From the NCBI RefSeq assembly GCF_027627455.1, contig NZ_CP115483.1:2356001-2420000 (forward strand): DNA of 64,000 nt. The letters run 5' to 3'. Origin of the DNA: Sphingobacterium sp. SYP-B4668. GTDB lineage: Bacteria; Bacteroidota; Bacteroidia; Sphingobacteriales; Sphingobacteriaceae. Each line of letters starts with the position of its first letter. Position 1 is the first letter of the stretch. This document shows, piece after piece, positions 9,035 to 17,673 of the stretch. The notes under the pieces are model-generated. The model did no database searches. It saw only the letters and a program-made list of their open reading frames with translations, and had not been told where the DNA came from. Both the position numbers and the translations under genes were made by a program.

Positions 9035-9075
9035 CAATCGTTTGTTCAAAATATCAAAATTTATGCAAACGATTG
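9035..9075. promoter_or_regulatory. Paired LacI-type operator candidates between GH109 and kinase genes
   Basis: CAATCGTTTG (9035-9044) and its exact reverse complement CAAACGATTG (9066-9075) are separated by 21 bases, roughly two helical turns. Each half-site is itself a near palindrome centred on CG with the pattern CAAnCGnTTG. The same pattern occurs upstream of the fucosidase (26936) and GH123 (58204) genes. It is placed where a regulator could control both divergent genes. Confidence 0.6.
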
Positions 9076-9163
9076 ATTTTAATTTTTTTTATTATTTAAA
9101 TAAGTTATGTTGATATTAGCAAAACTAATCAAGTATAAAAACTAATAATATTTTAAAAAAGTT

Positions 9164-10285
9164 ATGTCAGATTTGAATTCTGTTAATATAGATAGAAACT
9201 TACTTATTGCCAATCAGTTCGCTATCGACGGTGAAGTTATAGATGTTGTTCCCTTCGGATCGGGCCATATAAATGATACTTTTAAGGTTACTACCAGCGG
9301 GACGACAAAATATTTGTTGCAGCGCATTAATCATCATATTTTTCAGAATGTGGATGGTCTAATGGAGAATATTAGGATAGTCATAGAACAATTGAAAGAT
9401 GACTTCAGAAATAAGGGATTGCGTGAAGAGGTTATCAATCAGAAAGTACTCACATTAATCAGAACAAAGAGCGGATTGGCTTATTATCGGGACGAGGATG
9501 GAGGGTATTGGCGTACCTTCATCTTGCTAGATAATACGAAAAGCTATGATGTAGTAGAGACCACTACCCAAGCATTCGAAGGGGGTATGGCTTTTGGTCA
9601 TTTTCAGAAACAGCTGTCTAACTTGGACGCCCAAAAATTGGTGGAAATTTTACCTAATTTTCATAATGTAGATTTTCGACTTTCTAACCTGCGTAAGGCA
9701 ATATTGGAAGATAATACGAATCGGGTAGGAGAGGTACAGGATTTGCTCGACTATATATTTGCTCTAGAAGGGCGCATGCGTACAATATTAGAATGGGGTA
9801 AAGAAGGGAAGTTGCCTCTTCGGATTACACACAATGATACCAAGTTCAACAATGTTCTCCTTGATCAAGATGACAAGGCACAGTGTGTTATAGACTTGGA
9901 TACAGTAATGCCCGGATATATTGCTTATGATTTTGGTGATGCAATCCGTACAATTATCAATTCAGGGGCCGAAGATGAGGCCGATTTGGATTTGGTCGTA
10001 TTGAACATTCCTCTTTTCGAGGCCTATGCTAAAGGGTATCTTAGTGAAGCAAGGGAGTTTTTGAATGAATATGAAAAAGAATCTTTGTTGCCAGGTGTTT
10101 TCCTATTGCCCTATATGCAAGGGGTTCGCTTCTTGACCGATTACCTAGAAAGTGACCATTATTATAAAATTCACTATCCTACACATAATCTGGTCCGGAC
10201 AAAAGCACAACTTAAGCTGGTGAAAGAATTGGAAAAACATGAAGATCAACTTAAAGATATATTAGCACGTGCAATAGGTCAATAA
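9164..10285 (+). CDS. Aminoglycoside-phosphotransferase-fold kinase, probable N-acetylhexosamine 1-kinase
   Basis: APH-superfamily small-molecule kinase of 373 residues. The catalytic loop is ITHNDTKFNNVLLD (His223-x-Asp225, Asn230) and the metal-binding segment is VIDLDTVMPG (Asp244/Asp246), both as in NahK-type N-acetylhexosamine 1-kinases. Such kinases phosphorylate GalNAc or GlcNAc at C1 for salvage. The divergent neighbour is a GH109 alpha-GalNAc-releasing enzyme, and both share a palindromic intergenic site, which supports GalNAc as substrate. No membrane segment or signal peptide. Alternatives are homoserine-kinase-like or other sugar kinases of the same fold. Confidence 0.75.
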   Translation: MSDLNSVNIDRNLLIANQFAIDGEVIDVVPFGSGHINDTFKVTTSGTTKYLLQRINHHIFQNVDGLMENIRIVIEQLKDDFRNKGLREEVINQKVLTLIRTKSGLAYYRDEDGGYWRTFILLDNTKSYDVVETTTQAFEGGMAFGHFQKQLSNLDAQKLVEILPNFHNVDFRLSNLRKAILEDNTNRVGEVQDLLDYIFALEGRMRTILEWGKEGKLPLRITHNDTKFNNVLLDQDDKAQCVIDLDTVMPGYIAYDFGDAIRTIINSGAEDEADLDLVVLNIPLFEAYAKGYLSEAREFLNEYEKESLLPGVFLLPYMQGVRFLTDYLESDHYYKIHYPTHNLVRTKAQLKLVKELEKHEDQLKDILARAIGQ

Positions 10286-10327
10286 TGTGTTCTTTCTTTT
10301 CGAAAAATAATAGTAAATTAGAACTCG

Positions 10328-10357
10328 AAGCATGACATTATTTGTTGTGCTTTTTTT
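10328..10357 (+). terminator. Terminator after the hexosamine kinase-like gene
   Basis: Nine-bp stem (AAGCATGAC with GTTGTGCTT, two G-T wobbles), 7-base loop, then a run of seven T from the stem end. Confidence 0.7.
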
Positions 10358-10493
10358 ATGATAAGCGGTTAAGTCCGCCTTATGTATCTGAACAAGATGC
10401 TTGGATGGTCTAATTATCACCGGTTTATAACGAAATTGATGTTAAAATATTTACTAAAGCCATCAACTGGAGAATGGCAAACTAATCATTCCA

Positions 10494-11144
10494 ATGAAAA
10501 ATCTATCTATCAGTTATCAAGACCTTCCAATTGGAAGTAAGAATTATTACACCTTACTTCAAGCTTTTGACGATTTGCCTATCCATTATCTAAGTGAGGC
10601 AACATGGGAAGCTGAATATCCCAACAGACCACAAGTGGGTTTTCAGATAATGTATACTACTGAAGCCCTGTATATCCATTATATGGTAAAAGAGGATTTT
10701 GTCAAGGCGCGGTATGTACGTCCCAATGAAGCCGTTTGGGAGGACAGTTGTGTCGAGTTCTTTGTTTCATTTGACAATCGTAACACCTATTATAATATCG
10801 AGATGAATCCCTTCGGAACAGGTCTCATTGGGTATGGTACGGCCAATAAGGATGTCCGTAATCGGTTGAGCAATGATACCGTGAAAAAGATCAATGCCTA
10901 CACAGAGGTGAAAAGTATAAATGGAAAAAAGGAGTGGAACACCGTTCTAGAGATTCCTTACCTTGTTTTCGAACAAGAATCGGCATTGTCTGCTACATCA
11001 CTAAAGGGAAAGACGCTACAGGCTAATTTTTATAAATGTGGGGATGAATTACCAGCCCCACATTTCTTATCTTGGAATCGTGTTGATTTCCCAACTCCTA
11101 ATTTTCATTTACCTGAATTTTTTGGAAATATCACTTTCGATTAA
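10494..11144 (+). CDS. Carbohydrate-binding family 9-like protein
   Basis: Protein of 216 residues resembling the CBM9-like_2 family found in Bacteroidota. Supporting segments are ATWEAEYPNRPQVGFQI, EALYIHYMVKE, the acidic EDSCVEFFVSFD and YYNIEMNPFGTG. There is no signal peptide, so it would be cytoplasmic unless exported otherwise. It follows the sugar-kinase gene by about 210 bases and a terminator, so it has its own promoter. In this family the domain is thought to bind sugars; a ligand cannot be assigned here. Confidence 0.75.
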   Translation: MKNLSISYQDLPIGSKNYYTLLQAFDDLPIHYLSEATWEAEYPNRPQVGFQIMYTTEALYIHYMVKEDFVKARYVRPNEAVWEDSCVEFFVSFDNRNTYYNIEMNPFGTGLIGYGTANKDVRNRLSNDTVKKINAYTEVKSINGKKEWNTVLEIPYLVFEQESALSATSLKGKTLQANFYKCGDELPAPHFLSWNRVDFPTPNFHLPEFFGNITFD

Positions 11145-11153
11145 TCGGGTTGG

Positions 11154-11492
11154 CTACTTGTAGACAGATTCCTTTTTGAATTTCTTTACAAGTAGCGCAT
11201 ATACGATTGCTCGATATTTATTTTTGTTGGATTTGCCTACCTGGTCGATGACTTCAGTGATTGCATTATCAAGTTCGGGGCTATCTTTTAGTCCGAGTTT
11301 TTTGACCAGGAAATTTTGCTTTAGCCTATTGAGTTCTTCTTTGTCAGAAGCAGCGATTGTCTCTGCGTCAGCCTTATAAATGGATGGGCCTAGGCCTTTG
11401 GCAACAGCACGGATTAAAGATTCGTCTAATGACAGGTTCAGTTTTTTTGCCTCGGCCACATATGCGGCTACTTTTTCATCTAATTTGCTCAT
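11154..11492 (-). CDS. DUF2853 family protein
   Basis: Lysine-rich soluble protein of 112 residues matching DUF2853: MSKLDEKVAAYVAEAKKLN at the start, AVAKGLGPSIYKADAE in the middle and KNKYRAIVYALLVKKF at the end. The family is all-helical, common in Bacteroidota and Proteobacteria and of unknown function. It is convergent with the CBM9-like gene, 9 bases between stops. Confidence 0.8.
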   Translation of the reverse strand: MSKLDEKVAAYVAEAKKLNLSLDESLIRAVAKGLGPSIYKADAETIAASDKEELNRLKQNFLVKKLGLKDSPELDNAITEVIDQVGKSNKNKYRAIVYALLVKKFKKESVYK

Positions 11493-11637
11493 AATTCTTC
11501 GTTTTTTTAAAGATGTGAATAGATGGATGAATTTATGAAAAGTAGTTGATAATCAGGTTGTGAAAATTAAAAAAATATTTAATCTTTATTTTTTTGCTAC
11601 ATTTGGGGTGAAAAAGATAAAAATGATGCGATAAGTG

Positions 11638-11668
11638 TTGCATTTGAAAGATAGTATAATTATCTTTG
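11638..11668 (+). promoter_or_regulatory. Bacteroidota-type promoter for rpmE2
   Basis: TTG (11638-11640), a 20-base spacer, then TATCTTTG (11661-11668), an exact TAnnTTTG -7 element, 38 bases before the L31 start codon. A second -7-like TACATTTG lies at 11598-11605. Confidence 0.6.
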
Positions 11669-11706
11669 CACCTCAATTGTTGAATATAAGTAATCATAGA
11701 TAAAAA

Positions 11707-11955
11707 ATGAAAAAAGATTTGCATCCATCAAACTACAGATTAGTTGTTTTCAAAGATATGTCGAATGACTATGCTTTCATTACAAAATCATGTGTTGATA
11801 CAAAAGAGACGATTCAGTGGGAAGACGGTAATGAGTATCCTTTAATCAAATTAGAGATTTCTCACACTTCACATCCATTTTATACAGGTAAAATGAAATT
11901 AGTCGATACCGCAGGTCGTATCGACAAATTCCGCAGTCGTTACAACAAAAAGTAA
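11707..11955 (+). CDS. rpmE2: 50S ribosomal protein L31, type B (zinc-free)
   Basis: Ribosomal protein L31 of 82 residues ([19 protein letters not shown] ... [10 protein letters not shown]). It lacks the CxxC pairs that bind zinc in type A L31, so it is the C-minus paralogue, which in other bacteria can replace the zinc form under zinc limitation. Here it may be the only or principal form; no Zur box is evident. Monocistronic, with a matching upstream promoter and a strong downstream terminator. Confidence 0.95.
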   Translation: MKKDLHPSNYRLVVFKDMSNDYAFITKSCVDTKETIQWEDGNEYPLIKLEISHTSHPFYTGKMKLVDTAGRIDKFRSRYNKK

Positions 11956-11985
11956 TTTCTGCTTTAACCTTAAAACGTATTTTAT

Positions 11986-12015
11986 AATCCCGATAATCTT
12001 TATCGGGATTTTTTT
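11986..12015 (+). terminator. Terminator of rpmE2
   Basis: Eleven-bp perfect stem AATCCCGATAA/TTATCGGGATT with a TCT loop, followed by T7. The next gene starts only 20 bases further on; a TACTTTTG element at 12019-12026 may serve that gene. Confidence 0.9.
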
Positions 12016-12034
12016 GTGTACTTTTGTGGCTTCT

Positions 12035-13246
12035 ATGGCTTTTGATATCATCTTATTCGATAAAGCTCCTTGTAGGGACTCTCTTTTGCCTTTGACCTAT
12101 ACACGCCCCGTCGCTAATTTACGCGTGGGTATATTGACATTGGCTGAGAAGTGGCAGAGGATTTTTCAGGTGCAAGTCAGCCATTATACTGTCGATTACC
12201 TTTCAGCACGCTATCCCTTAGCGCCGTCGACGGGAGTGATTTTATTGATAAAAGGGAATGTATGCCCTTCTACTTCATTGATTGAAGCCATTGAACGTTT
12301 GCATATCGGTGAGGCTCTATGGTACAATCACGAGTGGATAGCAGCCAAGCTTGCCCCTTCTGCTAAAACGAGCATCGATGAGCAAAAAATTGAAGATCTA
12401 ACTTCTATCGAATTCATGGAAGAACCTTGTATGATTCGTTATCCTGAAGATATTTTTATTGTGAATCGTGAACAGTTGCTGTTTGACTATCATCTGCTGA
12501 CAAATGGTCGGATATCATGTGAGTTGCCGGCAACGAATACGCGTTTAGGAGAGCAGCTCTTTATTGAGGAGGGGGTATACGTTCATTGTTGCACATTTAA
12601 TTGCTCTGAAGGACCTATTTATATCGGTGAAGGGGCACAGATTGAAGAAGGGTGCCATTTACGTGGACCATTATCTTTGGGCTCGCACACACGAGTAAAG
12701 ATGGGAACACGGATATACGGAAACGTTTCAATTGGTCCGCACTGTACAGTTGGCGGAGAGCTTTCATCCGTTGTCATGTGGGGATACTCCTCTAAAGGCC
12801 ATGACGGTTATCTTGGCTGCTCTGTAATCGGAGAGGGGTGTAACCTAGGTGCAGGTACGAGTAACTCCAACCTCAAGAATAACTGGAGCACGGTGAGCCT
12901 GTACGATTATACGCTATCTAAGATGCGAAATACAGCCCTGTATAAGTGTGGATTGATTATGGGTGATTATGCCATGAGTGCCATCAATAGTTCTTTTACG
13001 ACAGGAACATGTGTGGGTGTGGGCGTGCAGTATGCAAAGAGTGGATACTCGGCTAAATTTATTCCCAACTTCAGTTGGTGCGTAGACGTTGGGGTAGAGC
13101 TTTATGAATGGGATAGATTTGAGCAAATGTTCAAGAATATGAAAAACTTAAAAGGAGAACAGTATCTGAGCGGGGATGTTGATATCTTGAAATATCTTCA
13201 TCAACAGATGGATGCAGTTAAATTAATAAACATCAATTCTAAATAA
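12035..13246 (+). CDS. GlmU-family sugar nucleotidyltransferase-like protein
   Basis: Protein of 403 residues with an N-terminal nucleotidyltransferase-like region (ILFDKAPCRDSLLPLTYTRPVANLRVGI, here residues 5-32) and a C-terminal left-handed beta-helix of hexapeptide repeats (about 190-370; for example IGEGAQIEEGCHLRGPLSLG, IGEGCNLGAGTSNSNL). It resembles the putative sugar nucleotidyltransferases annotated GlmU-family in Bacteroidota. The frame is open from 12014, but ATG 12035 (MAFDIILFDKAP) is the credible start, since the earlier one touches the terminator. It precedes tpiA by 13 bases and probably heads an operon with tpiA, prmA and mpl. Exact substrate uncertain. Confidence 0.8.
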   Translation: MAFDIILFDKAPCRDSLLPLTYTRPVANLRVGILTLAEKWQRIFQVQVSHYTVDYLSARYPLAPSTGVILLIKGNVCPSTSLIEAIERLHIGEALWYNHEWIAAKLAPSAKTSIDEQKIEDLTSIEFMEEPCMIRYPEDIFIVNREQLLFDYHLLTNGRISCELPATNTRLGEQLFIEEGVYVHCCTFNCSEGPIYIGEGAQIEEGCHLRGPLSLGSHTRVKMGTRIYGNVSIGPHCTVGGELSSVVMWGYSSKGHDGYLGCSVIGEGCNLGAGTSNSNLKNNWSTVSLYDYTLSKMRNTALYKCGLIMGDYAMSAINSSFTTGTCVGVGVQYAKSGYSAKFIPNFSWCVDVGVELYEWDRFEQMFKNMKNLKGEQYLSGDVDILKYLHQQMDAVKLININSK

Positions 13247-13259
13247 AAACTAAAGTAAC

Positions 13260-14027
13260 ATGCGTAAAAAAATTGTAGCAGGAAACTGGAAAATGAATTT
13301 GGACTATCAGACTGGCGTTAGTCTTTTCTCTGAAATCGTGAACATGGTAAAAGATGAGGTCATTGGACAACAAGAAGTTGTTGTATGTAGCCCTGCCGTT
13401 CATCTTTACAGTTTGGGTCAATTAGCTCATTCAGCTACTAATGTATCCATTGGAGCTCAAAATATTTATCAAGCAGAGTCAGGGGCTTTTACTGGTGAAA
13501 TTTCTGCAAGTCAGGTCAAATCTGTTGGTGCAGACTACGTGATTCTAGGACATTCGGAGCGAAGAGCTTATTTTGGTGAGACTGACGAAGTTTTGGCTGA
13601 AAAAACAAACGTTGCATTAAAGCACCAATTGACTCCAATATTTTGTATCGGAGAGACCAAAGAAGAACGAGAGTCTGGTCAGTTTTTTGACGTTATAAAA
13701 AGTCAATTGGAAAAAGGATTGTTCCATTTGTCCGAATCAGATTTCACTAAAATTGTATTGGCGTATGAGCCTGTTTGGGCAATCGGTACTGGTTTGACTG
13801 CATCTCCCGAACAAGCGCAAGAGGTCCATGCTTTCATCAGGGAGACTTTGGCCAACCAATATAATCAAGCGCTAGCAGATAGCACGAGTATTCTTTATGG
13901 TGGTAGTTGCAACCCTACAAATGCGCCAGATTTATTTTCCCAACCAGACATTGACGGTGGTTTGATAGGTGGTGCATCTTTGAAATCACGTGATTTTACA
14001 GACATTGTAAAAGTATTCAATTCTTAA
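13260..14027 (+). CDS. tpiA: Triosephosphate isomerase
   Basis: Glycolytic and gluconeogenic enzyme interconverting dihydroxyacetone phosphate and glyceraldehyde 3-phosphate. TIM barrel of 255 residues with Asn9 and Lys11 (AGNWKMN), catalytic His98 (ILGHSERR), Glu170 (AYEPVWAIGTG) and the phosphate-binding loop LYGGSCNP. It lies 13 bases after the GlmU-like gene and 8 bases before prmA. Confidence 0.97.
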   Translation: MRKKIVAGNWKMNLDYQTGVSLFSEIVNMVKDEVIGQQEVVVCSPAVHLYSLGQLAHSATNVSIGAQNIYQAESGAFTGEISASQVKSVGADYVILGHSERRAYFGETDEVLAEKTNVALKHQLTPIFCIGETKEERESGQFFDVIKSQLEKGLFHLSESDFTKIVLAYEPVWAIGTGLTASPEQAQEVHAFIRETLANQYNQALADSTSILYGGSCNPTNAPDLFSQPDIDGGLIGGASLKSRDFTDIVKVFNS

Positions 14028-14035
14028 TTTAAGAT

Positions 14036-14875
14036 ATGAAATACAGCCAAGTTATCTTTACCTGCCACTCTTTTGCAGAGTGGCAGAAAGACTTGTTTAT
14101 TGCTGAACTTGCTGATATTGGTTTTGATACCTTCGAAGATCAAGAAAAAGGGTTTTCGGCCTACATTCCTACTGCAAATCTAGATTTGCAAAAGCTGGAG
14201 ACCACAATATTGCATGCTCCGGAGGGATTTAATGTCGATTATCAGATTACTACGCTGGAAGATCAGAATTGGAATAAACTTTGGGAAAGCAATTTCAATC
14301 CGATCATAGTGGACGATCAGTGTTATGTACGTGCTACGTTTCATGAGCATAAGCCAGAATATGCGTATGAGATTGTTATTGATCCCAAAATGTCCTTCGG
14401 AACTGGACACCACCAAACTACTTCCATGATGTTATCTTATATATTGGAGAGCGATATGAAGGATAAATATGTGTTAGATATGGGTTGTGGCACAGGTATT
14501 TTAGCTATTTTAGCTTCTTTTAAGGGGGCCTCTAATGTTTTGGCAATAGATTACGACCCTATATGTGTAGAAAGCATGACAGAAAACAAGATTCTGAACC
14601 AAATTGAAAATATAAGTGCCGAGTGCGGTTCCTACGATTTGTTAGCGGGCAGGGTCTTTGATATTATTCTGGCCAACATTAATAGGAATATCCTATTGGA
14701 GCAAATGGAGCAGTATAGCAAATCTATTGCGGACAATGGACAACTCTATCTGAGTGGATTTTATGATGGAGAGGATCTAGCTATATTGACCCGTCATGCT
14801 AAACAACTAGGCTTTTCATTTGTTAGTAAGAAAGTACTGGATACGTGGTGCTCGGCAAAATTTACTAAATCATAA
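14036..14875 (+). CDS. prmA: Ribosomal protein L11 methyltransferase
   Basis: SAM-dependent methyltransferase that trimethylates ribosomal protein L11. The class I SAM-binding motif is VLDMGCGTGILAI, preceded by the PrmA signature MSFGTGHHQTT, with the catalytic-region LANINRNILL further on. Length 279 is normal. Tightly spaced after tpiA and 6 bases before mpl. Confidence 0.95.
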   Translation: MKYSQVIFTCHSFAEWQKDLFIAELADIGFDTFEDQEKGFSAYIPTANLDLQKLETTILHAPEGFNVDYQITTLEDQNWNKLWESNFNPIIVDDQCYVRATFHEHKPEYAYEIVIDPKMSFGTGHHQTTSMMLSYILESDMKDKYVLDMGCGTGILAILASFKGASNVLAIDYDPICVESMTENKILNQIENISAECGSYDLLAGRVFDIILANINRNILLEQMEQYSKSIADNGQLYLSGFYDGEDLAILTRHAKQLGFSFVSKKVLDTWCSAKFTKS

Positions 14876-14881
14876 GCTATA

Positions 14882-16252
14882 ATGCGCATTCATTTTATTG
14901 CAATAGGCGGGAGTGTCATGCACAACCTTGCTATATCTTTGGCAGAGCAAGGTCATCAGATTACTGGGTCTGACGACCAGATTGTCGAGCCCTCCAGGAG
15001 CAGGCTGATGGAAGCACATCTATTGCCGGCTGAAATTGGTTGGTTCCCTCAAAAAATAACGACAGATATTGATGCCGTTATTTTGGGAATGCATGCCGAT
15101 GCGGACAATCCTGAATTGCTTCGGGCGCAGGAACTCGAACTTAAAATTTATTCCTTCCCTGAATTTATATATGAACAAAGTAGGGATAAGACTCGGGTTG
15201 TCGTTGCCGGTACCTATGGCAAGACCACCATTACCAGTATGGTGATGCATGTGCTCAAAACATTAAACCGCTCTTTTGATTATGTAGTAGGGGCACAGTT
15301 GGAAGGATTTCAAAGGCTGGTTCACCTAACATCCGACAATCCTATAATTATTATTGAAGGAGACGAATATTTTGCCTCCAGTATAGACCACCGCTCCAAA
15401 TTCCATCTTTATCATCCCAACATCGCCTTGATTAGTAATGTCGAATGGGATAATTTTAAATCTGTTATTTCCAGAGACGATTACTATAATCAGTTCCGGA
15501 TTTTTATTGACACAATCGTGTCGAAAGGGACACTTGTTTATAATAAAGAAGATAAAGTCCTGCAGTCCTTGGTAGGGGAGACCATGGCGTGTAAAATCAA
15601 TCGACATGGCTATAAATCTCCCGAATATACCATCAACAAAGGGATTACGTACCTTCATAATGGAGATGAGGAGATTGCTCTGCATGTGTTCGGTAAGTTT
15701 AATTTGTCAAATATCGCAGGAGCGTATACGGTATGTGAGTGGCTAGGAGTCAAGAAGCAGGAGTTTTTTGATGCAATCCGAAGCTTCAAAAGCTCTATTC
15801 GGTACCTTGAGTTTGTTGCTAGTCAAGATGGAAGTGTGGTGTATCAGGATTTTGCACATACTCCTCCCAAGCTCAGGTCCAGCATACATGCTGTAAAGGA
15901 ACAATTTCCGAAGAAAGAATTGGTCGCTGTAATTGAATTAAATGCATATGACAGCTTGAATAAGGATTTATTGGAAAAATATGTCGGAACAATGGATGAA
16001 GCTGATATCCCAATAGTTTTTGTAAATAAAGAATCTTTTAAGGAAAAAGGTAAAAATATTGATAATATTGAAGAAGATATTCGTATATCTTTTGCTAATC
16101 CAACTATTCGTGTAATTTTGGAAATAAGTGATTTAAACGAGTTTTTAGAAGGTTTTAGGTCCAAGGATTACAACCTTTTGTTTATGAGTTCGAGTAATTA
16201 CAGTGGGGTTAACATGGTTAGTTTTGCTGATAAGTTTTTTAAAAATGATTAA
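14882..16252 (+). CDS. mpl: UDP-N-acetylmuramate:tripeptide ligase (Mpl-type, Mur ligase family)
   Basis: Mur ligase that attaches the recycled L-Ala-gamma-D-Glu-meso-DAP tripeptide to UDP-MurNAc in peptidoglycan recycling. Evidence: N-terminal Rossmann motif HFIAIGGSVMHNLA, ATP loop VAGTYGKTTITSM, the Mur-specific EGDEYFASSIDHRSKF and SNVEWDN, and QDFAHTPPKLRSS in the C-terminal domain. The absence of the MurC-type GTHGKTTT sequence and presence of the Mpl-type N-terminus favour Mpl over MurC. Last gene of the 12.0-16.3 kb run. Confidence 0.88.
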   Translation: MRIHFIAIGGSVMHNLAISLAEQGHQITGSDDQIVEPSRSRLMEAHLLPAEIGWFPQKITTDIDAVILGMHADADNPELLRAQELELKIYSFPEFIYEQSRDKTRVVVAGTYGKTTITSMVMHVLKTLNRSFDYVVGAQLEGFQRLVHLTSDNPIIIIEGDEYFASSIDHRSKFHLYHPNIALISNVEWDNFKSVISRDDYYNQFRIFIDTIVSKGTLVYNKEDKVLQSLVGETMACKINRHGYKSPEYTINKGITYLHNGDEEIALHVFGKFNLSNIAGAYTVCEWLGVKKQEFFDAIRSFKSSIRYLEFVASQDGSVVYQDFAHTPPKLRSSIHAVKEQFPKKELVAVIELNAYDSLNKDLLEKYVGTMDEADIPIVFVNKESFKEKGKNIDNIEEDIRISFANPTIRVILEISDLNEFLEGFRSKDYNLLFMSSSNYSGVNMVSFADKFFKND

Positions 16253-16323
16253 TTTTATTGGTTTATCGAATTGTTAAATTTTTTACTTAACTTTGGTTAT
16301 ATTTATAAACATCACATACACCC

Positions 16324-16653
16324 ATGAATGCATTAGGAAAAAAAATCAGACTACTAAGACACCAGAAAGGCTGGAGTCAGGAGGATGTTGCAAAGAGATT
16401 GGATATCTCTATACCTGCATTTTCCAAAATTGAAACTGGAATTACAGATGTAAATCTATCCAGGTTAAATCAGATTTCCAAATTATTTGGTCTAAGTGTC
16501 GTCCAGCTTTTATCTACTTCTGATTCTGAGGAAGACAAACAGTATCAAAACGAATTGTCAGACATGACTAAGAAACTTCAAGTCCGAGAGACAGAAGTGA
16601 TTGAATTACAGAAAAAAGTAATTGATTTATACGAACAATTACATAAAAAATAG
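16324..16653 (+). CDS. Small XRE-family helix-turn-helix regulator
   Basis: DNA-binding protein of 109 residues. The Cro/C1-type HTH occupies about residues 4-62 (KIRLLRHQKGWSQEDVAKRL, then SIPAFSKIETGITDVNLSRL). The C-terminal 40 residues are a heptad-rich coiled coil (LQVRETEVIELQKKVIDLYE), probably for dimerisation. Such proteins are widespread in Sphingobacteriaceae. Monocistronic, with its own strong terminator; target unknown. Confidence 0.85.
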   Translation: MNALGKKIRLLRHQKGWSQEDVAKRLDISIPAFSKIETGITDVNLSRLNQISKLFGLSVVQLLSTSDSEEDKQYQNELSDMTKKLQVRETEVIELQKKVIDLYEQLHKK

Positions 16654-16674
16654 TCTGTTTCCGTGTCTAACCAG

Positions 16675-16708
16675 AAAAGGTCGATTGTTAAAATCGACCT
16701 TTTCTTTT
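16675..16708 (+). terminator. Terminator of the XRE regulator gene
   Basis: Twelve-bp perfect stem AAAAGGTCGATT/AATCGACCTTTT with a 5-base loop, then CTTTT. Confidence 0.85.
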
Positions 16709-16759
16709 AGGAGGCAGACAGTTCTCCACCAAATGTTTTTTCTTTAGGTACAGATTTAT

Positions 16760-16927
16760 TTAGAAATCTTCATCCTCATCAAAATCTTCAAAATCACCAA
16801 TTGAGTCGATTTCATCCAATTCAAAATCTTCTTCAAAATCGTCATCCGAATCATCTTCAGGACCATTAAACGAAAGGATCATCTCGTCTTCCAAAACGTC
16901 CATTGCTGTCTCTTGCATCATAGTCAT
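16760..16927 (-). CDS. Small highly acidic protein (unannotated-size ORF)
   Basis: Reading frame of 55 codons on the minus strand, starting ATG at 16927 or the in-frame ATGs at 16921 and 16918. After a short N-terminus (MTMMQETAMDVLEDEMILSF) it is nearly all Asp, Glu and Phe (EEDFELDEIDSIGDFEDF), ending DEDEDF. The composition is unusual and has no stop codons despite AT-rich DNA, which argues for coding. It could be a nucleic-acid mimic or a small acidic partner protein, but no function can be assigned. Confidence 0.55.
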   Translation of the reverse strand: MTMMQETAMDVLEDEMILSFNGPEDDSDDDFEEDFELDEIDSIGDFEDFDEDEDF

Positions 16928-17100
16928 ATCCCTTTTTTGCTTTCTTGATAGTTGTTTTTACACAGTAAAATTAGCTAACAAAATCAGAACTTAAAACTTT
17001 TTTTAAAAATAATTTTAAAAAATAATCATCTGTAATTCAGTGTTTTAGATGTTTTGTGGCAGTGGAGTTCTGATCTTATACTATTATACTAAGGAAATAG

Positions 17101-17661
17101 TTAGTCCGCCGTTTCTCCAATGGAGTTTTCTTCGTTAATAATGTCCTTCAGTTGAGGAAGGTCTTTCGTACTATTGATTCCAAAATGATTCATAAACTGC
17201 TCACTTGTCCCATATAACAATGGTTTGCCAATAGTTTCGGATTTACCGGCAATTCGGATTAAGTTTTTTTCCAGTAATCTTTGGACCGAATAATCACAAT
17301 TGACTCCGCGAATTTGCTCAATTTCCAGTTTGGTAATGGGCTGTCTATAAGCAATTATGGCTAGGGTTTCCAAAGCTGATTGACTTAGTTTTTTCTTCTC
17401 TTTATGAGAGATCAGTTGGTTGACCGATACATGATAGATAGACTTTGTTAGAAATTGAAAAGAGTTGTTGATTAATTTTAACTCCAGTATCGAATCTTCG
17501 TGTTGATATTTGATGGCTATACGATCAACTAATTCTTGGAGCTCCTCTTTAGAGATCGTAATTGCCAAGGAGTCTTGGACTATTTGTTTAAGGTCACTTA
17601 TTGCTATTCCTTCTTCTGAAGCAAATATAACAGCTTCAATATGCAGTAATACGTCTTTCAA
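17101..17661 (-). CDS. scpB: Segregation and condensation protein B
   Basis: Accessory subunit of the SMC-ScpAB condensin complex that organises chromosomes. Protein of 186 residues with two winged-helix domains; family signatures are IEAVIFASEEGIAISDLKQI and the segment SQSALETLAIIAYRQPITKLEIEQIRG (within residues 93-120). It appears to start at a TTG codon (17661), 12 bases after the mqnC stop, with no in-frame ATG upstream. scpA and smc are not in the window. Confidence 0.92.
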   Translation of the reverse strand: MKDVLLHIEAVIFASEEGIAISDLKQIVQDSLAITISKEELQELVDRIAIKYQHEDSILELKLINNSFQFLTKSIYHVSVNQLISHKEKKKLSQSALETLAIIAYRQPITKLEIEQIRGVNCDYSVQRLLEKNLIRIAGKSETIGKPLLYGTSEQFMNHFGINSTKDLPQLKDIINEENSIGETAD

Positions 17662-17673
17662 AATAATCGTTTT

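Noticed and set aside
12914..13126. Minus-strand ORF inside the GlmU-like gene
   Set aside because: Antisense shadow of a well supported beta-helix coding region.
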